In this document: piece after piece, positions 25,963-34,236 of the stretch
How positions within the stretch are numbered: the stretch's first letter is position 1
How the letters are laid out: each line of letters begins with the position of its first letter
From: Eutrophocola sp049446715
GTDB taxonomy: Bacteria; Pseudomonadota; Gammaproteobacteria; Pseudomonadales; Pseudohongiellaceae
Reading direction: 5' to 3'
Length of the DNA stretch: 64,000 nt
NCBI GenBank assembly: GCA_049446715.1
Contig: JBMTQX010000005.1
Location: 1-64,000, forward strand
Made by a program: the position numbers and the translations under genes
The notes under the pieces: generated by a model
What the model saw: the letters and a program-made list of their open reading frames with translations, nothing else
Told to the model about the DNA's origin: nothing
Database searches by the model: none

Positions 25963-26205
25963 GTGACACTGAAATTCATCAAGCTTGGTCTGTTCCTGTT
26001 GGCGTTAACTGCCTTGCAGCAGTTGATCGCTGTAGCTAATCATCAGGTCGGTCAATTGCAGGAACAGTCCCTGGTAGTCAGCAACAACAACCTTGATCCT
26101 TCTGCCCTTTTTTACATGGAAATCGATATGGCGCTGGTAGCAGAGAAATCTGTCAGGAAAGCGTTACATGGACCAGGTCCTGATCAGCGCCAGGCGCGCC
26201 ACTAA
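25963..26205 (+). CDS. Small single-pass membrane protein (hypothetical)
   Basis: GTG at 25963, two bases after the YeiH stop, opens 80 codons (VTLKFIKLGLFLLALTALQQ). One N-terminal membrane helix or signal peptide, then a polar segment ending in a basic tail. A frame from 25891 overlaps YeiH and is less likely. The tight spacing to YeiH on the left and to the PepSY gene on the right supports translation as part of the run. No family recognised. Confidence 0.5.
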   Translation: MTLKFIKLGLFLLALTALQQLIAVANHQVGQLQEQSLVVSNNNLDPSALFYMEIDMALVAEKSVRKALHGPGPDQRQARH

Positions 26206-26223
26206 TGTGATGGAATTATTGCT

Positions 26224-27111
26224 TTGAACGGCTGGCAGCGCTGGGTGCAGGCACCCGGGACCACACGGTTTCGCCGCATCCTGTTCCAGGTCCATCTGTG
26301 GCTCGGCATCGGGCTGGGCGTGTATATCCTGTTTATCAGTGTCAGTGGATCGGCGGTTGTGTTGCGGCCTCAGATCAACCGCTGGTTCCTGAACAATGAA
26401 GTGCCCTCCACCGACGGAAACCCGCTGACCGGGGCGGCCCTGGAAGCCCGTATTGCCGAGGTCTTTTCCGTCTATACCGTGACGAACATCGTGCTGCCCC
26501 GGCGTGAGGGCAGGGCCGTTTACGTGGCTCTGGCCCGCGATGGTCAGGAATCCACCCGCTATTTTGACCAGTACACCGGCACTGACCTTGGTCCGACTTT
26601 TCCCTGGCAGGTAGCGACCGTGGAGTGGCTGACGCGGTTGCATGATGACCTGCTGCTGGATCGCCGCACCGGTCGTCGCATCAACGCTCTGGGCGGATTG
26701 CTGCTGATCGTGATGGTGTTCAGTGGACTGGTACTCTGGTGGCAGGGCAGGCGGCGCTGGACCGAGGGTCTGCTTCTGAAGCGTGCCAGTTCGCACACAT
26801 TCCTGTGGCAATGGCACAGCGTGATCGGCTTCTGGACCTTTCTGCTCATGCTGGTGTGGGGTATCACGGCGATCTACTTTGCCTTTCCGGAACCGTTTGA
26901 TTCCATCGTCGATGCCATGGATGACACCCCTGACGACTTCGAGCGGCCGGATGGCTGGCTACGCTTTCTAGTGAGTATGCATTTCGGCCGTTTTCGCGGT
27001 TACTGGGCCGGTTTGCCTTACTTGTGGATCGTGCTCGGACTGTTGCCGGCCGTCATGTATATCACTGGCTTCATCCTCTGGTGCAAGCGGGTGTTGAAGA
27101 AGGCGGGATAA
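26224..27111 (+). CDS. PepSY-associated transmembrane protein
   Basis: 295 aa from a TTG codon at 26224. The N-terminal helix (FQVHLWLGIGLGVYILFISV) is typical of PepSY-TM proteins, which are often linked to siderophore or haem-iron reduction. It is followed by a periplasmic PepSY-like region, a second helix (ALGGLLLIVMVFSGLVLWWQ), a His-containing helix (WQWHSVIGFWTFLLMLVWGI) and a C-terminal helix. Conserved His residues could hold haem. Another PepSY protein lies 1 kb downstream, separated by a methyltransferase on the other strand. Its substrate is unknown. Confidence 0.82.
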   Translation: MNGWQRWVQAPGTTRFRRILFQVHLWLGIGLGVYILFISVSGSAVVLRPQINRWFLNNEVPSTDGNPLTGAALEARIAEVFSVYTVTNIVLPRREGRAVYVALARDGQESTRYFDQYTGTDLGPTFPWQVATVEWLTRLHDDLLLDRRTGRRINALGGLLLIVMVFSGLVLWWQGRRRWTEGLLLKRASSHTFLWQWHSVIGFWTFLLMLVWGITAIYFAFPEPFDSIVDAMDDTPDDFERPDGWLRFLVSMHFGRFRGYWAGLPYLWIVLGLLPAVMYITGFILWCKRVLKKAG

Positions 27112-27126
27112 TCGCCACCGCACATA

Positions 27127-27150
27127 ATTCGCGGCTAAAGCCGCTCCGAC
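27127..27150 (-). repeat. REP element (GTAGGAGCGGCTT family)
   Basis: ATTCGCGGCTAAAGCCGCTC, a short palindrome matching the 15209-15268 pair. It lies 15 bases after the PepSY gene stop, next to a second REP family. Confidence 0.7.
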
Positions 27151-27162
27151 AGCGCGATATGC

Positions 27163-27263
27163 GTAGGCCGTAAAAGGCCCGAAGGGCCGTCATCCGGCGT
27201 GGCTTATCGATATTTAACATGGCGTGTTGGCTTGCCGGATGACGCTGCACTCTTTTGGCCTAC
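27163..27263. repeat. Inverted REP pair (GTAGGCC...CATCCGGC family)
   Basis: 27163-27198 starts GTAGGCCGTAAAAGGCC and ends GTCATCCGGC. 27234-27263 is the inverse, starting GCCGGATGACGC and ending TTTTGGCCTAC. The layout resembles enterobacterial BIMEs. It lies between two convergent genes (PepSY and methyltransferase), where it could act as a bidirectional end structure. A degenerate member is at 51105-51143. Confidence 0.8.
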
Positions 27264-27277
27264 GTGCCCACCTGACT

Positions 27278-28060
27278 TCATAGTCTGGTCTTCACCGCCC
27301 GTGTCGCCATCAGCACATCAATCACGCCAGTCAGTGGATCGTTTTCACCCATCGCATCTTCAAAAAAGCCGGACAGCACCAATCCGGCTGCCAGTTGTCC
27401 CTGGATCTGGTCATGCAGGGTATGATCAAAACACAGCGGCTTGGTGTCATCCAGTAACAGCTTTTTCAGTTCTGCTCCCGGCAGATCATCAATGACCGCA
27501 TAGGGAATTTTGTGGCGTACGGTGAGCGTGCCTTTCTCGTAGTCGGCCAGGTCAAACAGGAACACGAGCGGATTCAGAAACCCTGACAACTGGGTGCCGC
27601 CGTCCTTGAGTACCCTGGCGCATTCCTGCCATACCGGCAGTACCGTCTCGACAAAGACATTCGAACAGGGGTTGAAGATCAGGTCGAAACTGCCATCGGC
27701 AACACAGGATAAATCCTTCATGTCACCCTGAACGAGGGTGAGGTCGAGATTGTCACGTTCGGCGACCAGTTTGTCCCGGGCCAGTTGCTCCTGGGAATAA
27801 TCGAATACGGTAACCTCGGCGCCGGCGGCTGCCAGGATCGGCCCCTGCTGAGCGCCACGCGAGGCCAGGCACAGGATTTTCAGGCCGCGAAGGTCGCCGG
27901 GAAACCATTCGCTAGGTGTCGGTTTCACTGAGGTGAGTTGTACCGACCAGTCCCCCTGGCGGGCACGGGCAATCGTGTCGGCATCCACCGTAATGGTCCA
28001 CTTGTCTTTCTGGTTTGACCATTTGTCCCAGGCGCTGCCGTTGTACTGCTGAATATCCAT
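27278..28060 (-). CDS. Class I SAM-dependent methyltransferase
   Basis: 260 aa cytoplasmic methyltransferase. SAM-binding motif I reads LKILCLASRGAQQGPILAAA, with a less glycine-rich loop than usual, followed by the acidic ribose-binding residue in VTVFDYS and motif III GSFDLIFNPCSNVFVE. The N-terminus is Trp-rich (AWDKWSNQKDKWTI). Substrate unknown. It is encoded on the opposite strand from its neighbours, between the two PepSY genes and behind a REP pair. Confidence 0.85.
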   Translation of the reverse strand: MDIQQYNGSAWDKWSNQKDKWTITVDADTIARARQGDWSVQLTSVKPTPSEWFPGDLRGLKILCLASRGAQQGPILAAAGAEVTVFDYSQEQLARDKLVAERDNLDLTLVQGDMKDLSCVADGSFDLIFNPCSNVFVETVLPVWQECARVLKDGGTQLSGFLNPLVFLFDLADYEKGTLTVRHKIPYAVIDDLPGAELKKLLLDDTKPLCFDHTLHDQIQGQLAAGLVLSGFFEDAMGENDPLTGVIDVLMATRAVKTRL

Positions 28061-28186
28061 GGTATTTCCTCAAAAATAGCGGATATTGTCCGGGGTTCCA
28101 GTTTTTAATCATTTGTCTGTAGCCGGGCTCATTGGCTACACTGCGGTTTATTGATCCATTTTGTCCGGGGGGACACAGGGCGCGCC

Positions 28187-29800
28187 ATGAAGGCATTCAA
28201 AACCCTGCTTATTCTCAGCCACCGCTATATCGGCATACCACTGAGTTTTCTCTTTGTGGTGTGGTTCGTCTCGGCGTTTGTCATGATCTATGCCGGTGGC
28301 ATGCCGCGCGTCACGCCAGCCATGCGCATCGAGGGAGCTTCGCCGCTGGCACTGGATGACATCTCAGTTTCGCCGCGACAGGCCGTGGGGCTGCTCGGCT
28401 ACTCCCCGTTTGAAGCCCGTCTGCGCACCGTGCTTGGCCGACCGGCTTATGAATTTCCGGAACCGGGGTATCCCAGCACCTTCCTCTGGGCCGACAACGG
28501 CGAATTTCTCGAAGCCATCACGCCGGAACAGGGCGCCAGGATTGCCACCGATTTCCTCGGCATGCCCGCCGGTGCCCTGGCATACGAAGGACTGATGACC
28601 ACGCCTGACCAGTGGACCATTGCCAGTCCCCGCGCCCTGCCATTATTCAAGTACAGTGCCGACGATGAATACGGCACTGTAGCTTATGTCTCGCCAACCC
28701 AGGCGGAAGTCATTGTCTATACCACGCGGCAAAGCCGGCTTCTGGCCTGGCTGGGTACCATTCCGCACTGGTTCTATTTCACCAGTCTGCGCGTCAACCA
28801 GCCTCTGTGGTATGACCTGGTGGTGTGGACATCCGGTATTGGCTGCATCCTGGCGATACTCGGGCTGATCATGACCTTCACCCAGGCGCGCAGGGTCAGG
28901 CCGTTCAACCTGAGTCGTGCTATTCCGTACCGGGGTATGATGCGCTGGCATTACATTCTCGGTACCGTGTTTGGTTTCTTTGTCCTGACCTGGGCCTTCA
29001 GCGGCATGCTCTCCATGGAGCCTTTTGCCTGGACCAATGCCCGCGGTCTGGCGGTCGATGAAGGGGTGTACCAGGAAGGGGTATTGGAGCTTGATGCCTT
29101 TCCGGATTTTGAGTCGGGTCAGTGGCAGACGCTGGCCCGGGAAAACGGCATCAGTGGTGCCATCAAGGCAGTGGAGTTTCGCTGGATCGGTGGTGAGCCT
29201 TATTACCTGGCCAGCTTCAGCTCCAACTACAGCGCGGGCAGCAGTGTCGACATGAACAAGCGCGACCGTCTGCACCAGCCGTACTACATCATTGGCCAAC
29301 TGGAATCCTCGAGCCTGCTGATCGAGGCTGAAACGATGCAGACCGTGGAGAGTTTTGATGCAGACATGCTGGTGAACAAGCTGGCCGCCAGTGTGGACGC
29401 CAATGTTACTGAGTCTGCCGTCCTCGATCATTACGATGACTATTACTATTCACGCAACAATCAACTGCCATTACCGGTACTGCGCATCAAGTTTGATGAT
29501 CCGGCGCAGAGCTGGATCTATGTGGATCCACAGAACAGTGAATTGCTCAGCCTGATCCACCGTAACAGCCGCATTGAACGCTGGCTTTACAGTGGCCTGC
29601 ACAGCCTGGACTTTGCCTTCTGGTATCACAAGCGTCCGCTGTGGGATATCGGCGTGATCGTGTTGTTGCTGGGCGGCCTGGTTGTCAGTGTTCTGGGTCT
29701 TTACCTGGGCCTTAGAAGACTCAAGAATGATATTCGTCAGCTGCTCGACCGGCTGGCCCGTACAAACAAAAATCGGGAGGTGCCAGGTGTTTCGCATTAG
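28187..29800 (+). CDS. PepSY-domain membrane protein
   Basis: 537 aa from ATG at 28187 (MKAFKTLLILSHRYIGIPLS). The first helix contains SHRYIGIPLSFLFVVWFVSA, the PepSY-TM type with a conserved His. Large periplasmic PepSY domains lie between four to five helices (near residues 205-230, 255-285 and 490-520). The family is often annotated as iron-regulated or flavin/haem reductase-like, but biochemistry is sparse. Its end overlaps the start of the PQQ aldose dehydrogenase by 14 bases, so the two are coupled. The upstream ATG at 28151 is not preferred. Confidence 0.82.
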   Translation: MKAFKTLLILSHRYIGIPLSFLFVVWFVSAFVMIYAGGMPRVTPAMRIEGASPLALDDISVSPRQAVGLLGYSPFEARLRTVLGRPAYEFPEPGYPSTFLWADNGEFLEAITPEQGARIATDFLGMPAGALAYEGLMTTPDQWTIASPRALPLFKYSADDEYGTVAYVSPTQAEVIVYTTRQSRLLAWLGTIPHWFYFTSLRVNQPLWYDLVVWTSGIGCILAILGLIMTFTQARRVRPFNLSRAIPYRGMMRWHYILGTVFGFFVLTWAFSGMLSMEPFAWTNARGLAVDEGVYQEGVLELDAFPDFESGQWQTLARENGISGAIKAVEFRWIGGEPYYLASFSSNYSAGSSVDMNKRDRLHQPYYIIGQLESSSLLIEAETMQTVESFDADMLVNKLAASVDANVTESAVLDHYDDYYYSRNNQLPLPVLRIKFDDPAQSWIYVDPQNSELLSLIHRNSRIERWLYSGLHSLDFAFWYHKRPLWDIGVIVLLLGGLVVSVLGLYLGLRRLKNDIRQLLDRLARTNKNREVPGVSH

Positions 29801-30977
29801 GCAAGCGCTGTTCGTCTTAATTTTTTTACTGCCAGCCAGCCTGCTGGGACAGCCGACACCGTTGGGCGAGGGTCCCTGGTTTTTTGATACCTATCAGCCG
29901 GCATCACGCATCAAGGTGTCCGTGCTGGCCCGGGGTATACGGAATCCTTGGGGCATGGCGTTCATGCCGAACGGCAATATCCTGGTGGCTGAAAAAGTGG
30001 GCGGCTTTCGCCTGATCCGTCCGGGACAACGTATTCCCGATACCATCACAGGTGCCCCCGAGGTGCGGGTCGCTGCCGGTGGCGGCCTCATGGATGTAGC
30101 ACTGCATCCGGATTTTGCGGACAACCGTCTGGTGTATTTCACGTATGTGAAAAACGCCGAGCCCCCAGCCGGTGAACGCTACTGGGCCACGACCGTGCTG
30201 GCACGCGGTCGCTTGAACGAGGCTGAAACGGCCCTGGAAAATGTCGAGGATATCTTTGTTGCAGATGCCTGGGGCGCTGCCGCCGGAGGACATGGCTCCC
30301 GCTTGCGCTGGGCACCCGATGGCACCCTGTTCATGACGTCCCCGTTCCGGCGTGATTTCGACAACCCGCAGAACCCCATGAGCCATATCGGCAAGATCCT
30401 GCGCCTGAATGACGACGGTACCCCGGCCGCAGATAATCCTTTTGTGGGTGTGCCTGGTTATTACCCGGAAATATGGTCCATTGGCCATCGCGCCATCGAG
30501 GGCATCGATTACCATCCGGTGACCGGGGAGTTGTGGGCCAGCGAGCACGGCCCTCTGGGTGGTGATGAGGTCAACCTCATCGAGGCGGGGGGTAACTACG
30601 GCTGGCCTGTGGTGAGTTACGGCCGGGACTATGACGGTACCCGGGTCACCAACGAGCCCTGGCAGTCGGACATGATCCAGCCGGAAATTTTCTGGAATCC
30701 CTCCATTGCCACAACCGGCCTAGTGTTCTATTCGGGCGACAAGTTTCCGCAGTGGCGGGACAACCTCTTTGTTGGCTCTCTGATGACGGCACGTGTCCCG
30801 GGTACCGGCCATATTGAACGCATCGTCTTCAATGAACAGGGTGAGCAGAGTAGGGAGTGGCTGCTGGAATCGCTGAAGCAGCGCGTGCGTGATGTGCAGC
30901 AGGGTCCTGACGGCTTGCTCTATGTCCTGACCGAAGAATCCGACGGTGCGCTGCTGCTGATCGAACCTGCCGAGTAA
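29787..30977 (+). CDS. PQQ-dependent aldose (sugar) dehydrogenase, secreted
   Basis: Six-bladed propeller of the soluble aldose dehydrogenase type (Asd/YliI). GTG at 29787 follows a good GGAGGT ribosome site and gives a signal peptide ending near LLPASLLGQP. Hallmarks: NPWGMAFMPNGNILVAEK, GLMDVALHPDF, catalytic region HGSRLRWAPDG, and GGDEVNLIEAGGNYGWPVV. 396 aa from this start. The long frame from 29682 lies inside the PepSY gene and is rejected. Coupling to a PepSY protein suggests shared redox work in the envelope (inference). Confidence 0.92.
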   Translation: MFRIRQALFVLIFLLPASLLGQPTPLGEGPWFFDTYQPASRIKVSVLARGIRNPWGMAFMPNGNILVAEKVGGFRLIRPGQRIPDTITGAPEVRVAAGGGLMDVALHPDFADNRLVYFTYVKNAEPPAGERYWATTVLARGRLNEAETALENVEDIFVADAWGAAAGGHGSRLRWAPDGTLFMTSPFRRDFDNPQNPMSHIGKILRLNDDGTPAADNPFVGVPGYYPEIWSIGHRAIEGIDYHPVTGELWASEHGPLGGDEVNLIEAGGNYGWPVVSYGRDYDGTRVTNEPWQSDMIQPEIFWNPSIATTGLVFYSGDKFPQWRDNLFVGSLMTARVPGTGHIERIVFNEQGEQSREWLLESLKQRVRDVQQGPDGLLYVLTEESDGALLLIEPAE

Positions 30978-30990
30978 TCCGGTCGTTGCC

Positions 30991-31431
30991 GTGATCAAGA
31001 TTCAGAGTATTGCCCGCCAGTTCACCGCTGATCCTGTCATGGAAGAGTTGTTTGCGGCCGACATCTCAGCCAGAACCGGCATGGAGGGAGATATGCACCC
31101 GCTTAGCGCCGCTGGCGAAATCTCCGTACTCAGTAAGGAATCCTGGGTGAAATCCTGCCATGAAACCGAGGTCGAGCTGCCCTGGCTGGCCAGCGGTTCC
31201 CACCTCTTCATCAGGGGTTTCGAATTCCTGCCTACCGACATCGGCCGCAGTCTGCGCATCGCTGAAATGGTACTGGAAATTCTGCGGGAAAACCTGCCGG
31301 CACCGGCGCTGGCGTCCCAAGCACCGGTCTTGCGTGAGTCCCTCTGCCTGGGCTGGCGTGGCGGCGTGGTCTGCAACATCCTGCGCAGTGGCAGCATCCA
31401 GACCGGGGATACTGTGCATATCATTGGCTGA
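30991..31431 (+). CDS. Short MOSC-like protein
   Basis: 146 aa from GTG at 30991. Fold clues match MOSC beta-barrels: HLFIRGFEFLPTDIGRSLRI, AEMVLEILREN, and LGWRGGVVCNILRSGSIQTG. The Cys that MOSC domains of molybdenum cofactor sulfurases use is not in the expected place (ENLPAPALAS), so if related it is probably not a sulfur carrier. It ends in the TGATG overlap with the lipase-like gene. Assignment rests on my motif memory; medium confidence. Confidence 0.6.
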   Translation: MIKIQSIARQFTADPVMEELFAADISARTGMEGDMHPLSAAGEISVLSKESWVKSCHETEVELPWLASGSHLFIRGFEFLPTDIGRSLRIAEMVLEILRENLPAPALASQAPVLRESLCLGWRGGVVCNILRSGSIQTGDTVHIIG

Positions 31432-32168
31432 TGACTGCCAGCATCCCCCAGCGTCTCTGCCTGTCTGTCCTGCTGGTCATGACAGCGTCTTCAGCCCTGG
31501 CGGATGAATGTGTCATTTTGCTGCACGGCCTGGCCCGCACCGCAGAGTCTCTTGGAAAAATGGAAAGCGCACTGATTGCTGCCGGCTACCGGGTCGCCAA
31601 TATCGACTATCCTTCCAGGGAAGCGACCATTGAGTTGCTTGCTCCGACGGTCCTGGAGCAAGGGCTGTCAGAGTGTCGGGAGCGGGGCGCTGACCAGGTC
31701 AGTGTTGTCACCCATTCCATGGGTGGCATACTCGTGCGTTATTACCTGCAGGAAAAAACCATCGCCAACCTGCATCGTGTTGTCATGCTGGCTCCGCCCA
31801 ACCAGGGCAGCGCCGTGGTGGATGCGTTCCGGCATGTACCGGGCTATGCATGGCTGAACGGACCGGCAGGTTTGCAACTGGGAACGGATGATGACAGCGT
31901 GCCGCTGGCCCTGGGGCCGGTGGGCTTCGAGTTGGGCATCATTGCCGGCAACCGCACCATCAATCCGATCCTGTCCCAGTTTCTGGACAATCCCGATGAC
32001 GGCAAGGTCTCTGTGGCCAGTACTCGCGTGGAAGGTATGTGTGCGTTTATCGAATTGCCCGCCACGCACGCCATGATCATGCGCAACGACACCGTGATCG
32101 ATGAAGTACTGGCTTATCTGGCCAGCGGCATTTTTGCCGGGGCGGGGGCCGAGAACGGCCTGTGCTAG
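31431..32168 (+). CDS. Secreted alpha/beta hydrolase, lipase-like
   Basis: 245 aa with a signal peptide ending near ASSALADEC. The oxyanion-hole segment CVILLHGLARTAESL is followed by the nucleophile elbow THSMGG (Ser near residue 98), and the LAPPNQGSAVV motif is typical of bacterial lipases. A likely catalytic His lies in LPATHAMIM near the C-terminus. Substrate unknown, probably esters. The start codon overlaps the MOSC-like stop by one base, so the genes are coupled. It is convergent with ispB. Confidence 0.85.
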   Translation: MTASIPQRLCLSVLLVMTASSALADECVILLHGLARTAESLGKMESALIAAGYRVANIDYPSREATIELLAPTVLEQGLSECRERGADQVSVVTHSMGGILVRYYLQEKTIANLHRVVMLAPPNQGSAVVDAFRHVPGYAWLNGPAGLQLGTDDDSVPLALGPVGFELGIIAGNRTINPILSQFLDNPDDGKVSVASTRVEGMCAFIELPATHAMIMRNDTVIDEVLAYLASGIFAGAGAENGLC

Positions 32169-32177
32169 GGACGCTCT

Positions 32178-33143
32178 TTAGCTGTCCCTGTTCAGGGCGG
32201 CTTCAGCGACCTGGGCCAGTCCGGTCCGGTATTCGTTGTTCGGCAGACACGCCAGGCATTCCAGGGCGATATCGATGCTTTCACTGGCTTTCTGGCGAGT
32301 GTAATCGAGGGCGCCGGAAGCCTGTACCGCGGTGATGATGTTCTCCAGCTGGTCGAGACCGCCAGTGGTGATGGCTGTGGCAATCAGTTCACGATCTGCT
32401 GCTGTGCCGTGTTGCATGATGTGGATCAGGGGCAAAGTGGGTTTGCCTTCGGCCAGGTCGTCACCCACGTTTTTGCCCATGGTGGCACTGGAACCGGTGT
32501 AATCCAGCACGTCATCGATCAGCTGGAAGGCCAGGCCCACCTGCAGGCCGAAGTTGTGCAGGCTCTCCTGCACCTGTGCATCGGCACCCGCCAGGATGGC
32601 GGCGGATTTGCAGGCCGCCGCAAAAAGAATGGCGGTCTTGTTGCGAATCACCTGCATATAGTCCGCTTCGGTGGCAGTCGGGTTACGCTGGTTGACCAGC
32701 TGCAGTACCTCGCCTTCGGAAATCTTGTTGGTGGTACTGGCCATCAGGTCCATGATGGGCATCTCGCCAATATTCACCAGCAGTTCAAAAGCTCTTGAGT
32801 AAATGAAATCGCCCACCAGGACACTGGAAGGATTGTCCCAGCGGGTATTGGCCGTCGGGCGGCCGCGGCGCATCTCGGACATGTCCACGACATCGTCGTG
32901 CAGCAGGGTGGCGGTATGGAGGAATTCAATGACCGTGGCCAGCTCGACATGGTTGCTGCCTTGGTAGCCCAGGTTGCGGCTGGTCAAAAGGACCAGCGTC
33001 GGGCGCATGCGTTTGCCGCCGGCCTCGATAATGTAATGGCCGATGCTTTCGATGAGCGGCACTTCGGAATGCAGCTGGTCAACCACGGTACGGTTGAGTG
33101 CCGCAAAGTCCTGGGCAACGATCTGCTGTATGTGTGCAACCAA
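32178..33143 (-). CDS. ispB: Octaprenyl (polyprenyl) diphosphate synthase
   Basis: Builds the quinone side chain by adding isopentenyl units to farnesyl diphosphate. Two Asp-rich motifs are present: LLHDDVVDMSEMRRG (about residues 81-95) and LIDDVLDYTG (about 208-217). Chain length cannot be read from the sequence with certainty. 321 aa is normal. It is divergent from rplU-rpmA-obg, the standard gammaproteobacterial arrangement. Confidence 0.96.
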   Translation of the reverse strand: MVAHIQQIVAQDFAALNRTVVDQLHSEVPLIESIGHYIIEAGGKRMRPTLVLLTSRNLGYQGSNHVELATVIEFLHTATLLHDDVVDMSEMRRGRPTANTRWDNPSSVLVGDFIYSRAFELLVNIGEMPIMDLMASTTNKISEGEVLQLVNQRNPTATEADYMQVIRNKTAILFAAACKSAAILAGADAQVQESLHNFGLQVGLAFQLIDDVLDYTGSSATMGKNVGDDLAEGKPTLPLIHIMQHGTAADRELIATAITTGGLDQLENIITAVQASGALDYTRQKASESIDIALECLACLPNNEYRTGLAQVAEAALNRDS

Positions 33144-33531
33144 GTTGAGGGGCCCTGATTCTGACTATTTTGAGCAACCCAAACCGCGTGATCGAAGGTG
33201 CCCCTGAAAAAGAGCCTCGAATCTTAGTGGCTCGGGGTGTAAAGTCAAGAATTTCGGGGTGTTACGTACCGCCTGAGTGCCCAGAAAACGGGCGCTGCAG
33301 ACGGGTAAAAAATGCCCCGATGTGGTTGCGAAAGCCCTTGTCATCCCGTACAATTCCCGCCCTCGCAACGACCGGCCCCTAGTAACACCCGCTCTCTGGC
33401 TTCTTTTGTCACTTCGTGAAGATGCCGACTGGGTCATTTTACATAGAAAAACCAGGGTAAGGCTGGTCAGGCAGAATCACATTTAAATAGAACGTTTGGC
33501 CTGAATAGCAGACTCGCTATTGGAGCAGAAT
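33144..33531. other. Divergent ispB-rplU intergenic region
   Basis: No gene in 388 bases. A plus-strand promoter match lies at 33326-33354. The following 180 bases would be the rplU mRNA leader, which carries a few short palindromes but no leader fold I recognise. Confidence 0.5.
33326..33354 (+). promoter_or_regulatory. Predicted sigma70 promoter of rplU-rpmA
   Basis: TTGCGA and TACAAT separated by 17 bases, about 180 bases before rplU. Pattern match only; spacing is ideal. Confidence 0.45.
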
Positions 33532-33843
33532 ATGTACGCGGTAATTGAAAGCGGTGGTAAACAGCACCGTGTCACTGAAGGCGAAGTCCTAAAGCTGGAA
33601 AAAATCGAAGCCAGCACCGGTGACAAAGTGGATTTTGACAAGGTTCTGATGGTTGGCGAAGGTGCCAGTGTTCAGATCGGTACGCCGTACGTGGCTTCCG
33701 GCAAGGTGACTGCTGAAGTGATTAGCCATGGTCGCGGTGACAAGGTCAAGATCATCAAGTTCAACCGTCGCAAGCACTACCGGAAACAGCAGGGTCATCG
33801 CCAGTGGTACACTGAGGTGAAGATCACCAGCATTTCCGGCTAA
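33532..33843 (+). CDS. rplU: 50S ribosomal protein L21
   Basis: Large-subunit protein. ATG at 33532 gives MYAVIESGGKQHRVTEGEVL and 103 aa, identical in length to E. coli L21. An in-frame ATG four codons upstream (33520) is disfavoured. Conserved KVKIIKFNRRKHYRKQQGHR near residues 68-87. rpmA follows after 47 bases and the pair is nearly universal. Confidence 0.97.
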   Translation: MYAVIESGGKQHRVTEGEVLKLEKIEASTGDKVDFDKVLMVGEGASVQIGTPYVASGKVTAEVISHGRGDKVKIIKFNRRKHYRKQQGHRQWYTEVKITSISG

Positions 33844-33890
33844 GCACTTGATCGCGAACTTTAGAAATACAGGATTGACGGGAGACCAAC

Positions 33891-34154
33891 ATGGCTCACA
33901 AAAAAGCAGGCGGTAGCACTAATAACGGCAGAGATTCGATTTCCAAACGCCTTGGCGTCAAGCGCTTTGGTGGCGAAAACGTTCTAGCCGGTAACATCAT
34001 CGTGCGCCAGCGTGGCACTCACTTCCACCCCGGCACCAACGTCGGCATGGGCAAGGATCACACCCTGTTCGCCAAGATCAACGGTGTCGTAAAGTTCCAG
34101 GTGAAAGGCCCGAAAAACCGTCGTTTCGTGAACGTAGAAGCGGCCAATGCCTGA
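33891..34154 (+). CDS. rpmA: 50S ribosomal protein L27
   Basis: Large-subunit protein whose N-terminus reaches the peptidyl transferase centre. 87 aa, starting MAHKKAGGSTNNGRDS, then RLGVKRFGGENVLAGNIIVR. There is no cleavable N-terminal extension of the Firmicutes type. A clear terminator follows at 34186. Confidence 0.98.
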   Translation: MAHKKAGGSTNNGRDSISKRLGVKRFGGENVLAGNIIVRQRGTHFHPGTNVGMGKDHTLFAKINGVVKFQVKGPKNRRFVNVEAANA

Positions 34155-34185
34155 TCAACCAAGGCAGTAATGTAAGCGTTAAGAA

Positions 34186-34213
34186 AGCCCTGTCTACGAC
34201 AGGGTTTTTTTTT
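34186..34213 (+). terminator. Rho-independent terminator after rpmA
   Basis: Stem CCCTGTC / GACAGGG with a TAC loop, followed by nine T. It separates rplU-rpmA from obg, which starts 24 bases later, so obg may need read-through or its own promoter. Confidence 0.9.
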
Positions 34214-34236
34214 ACCGGAAACTAAAAAAGAGTCCC

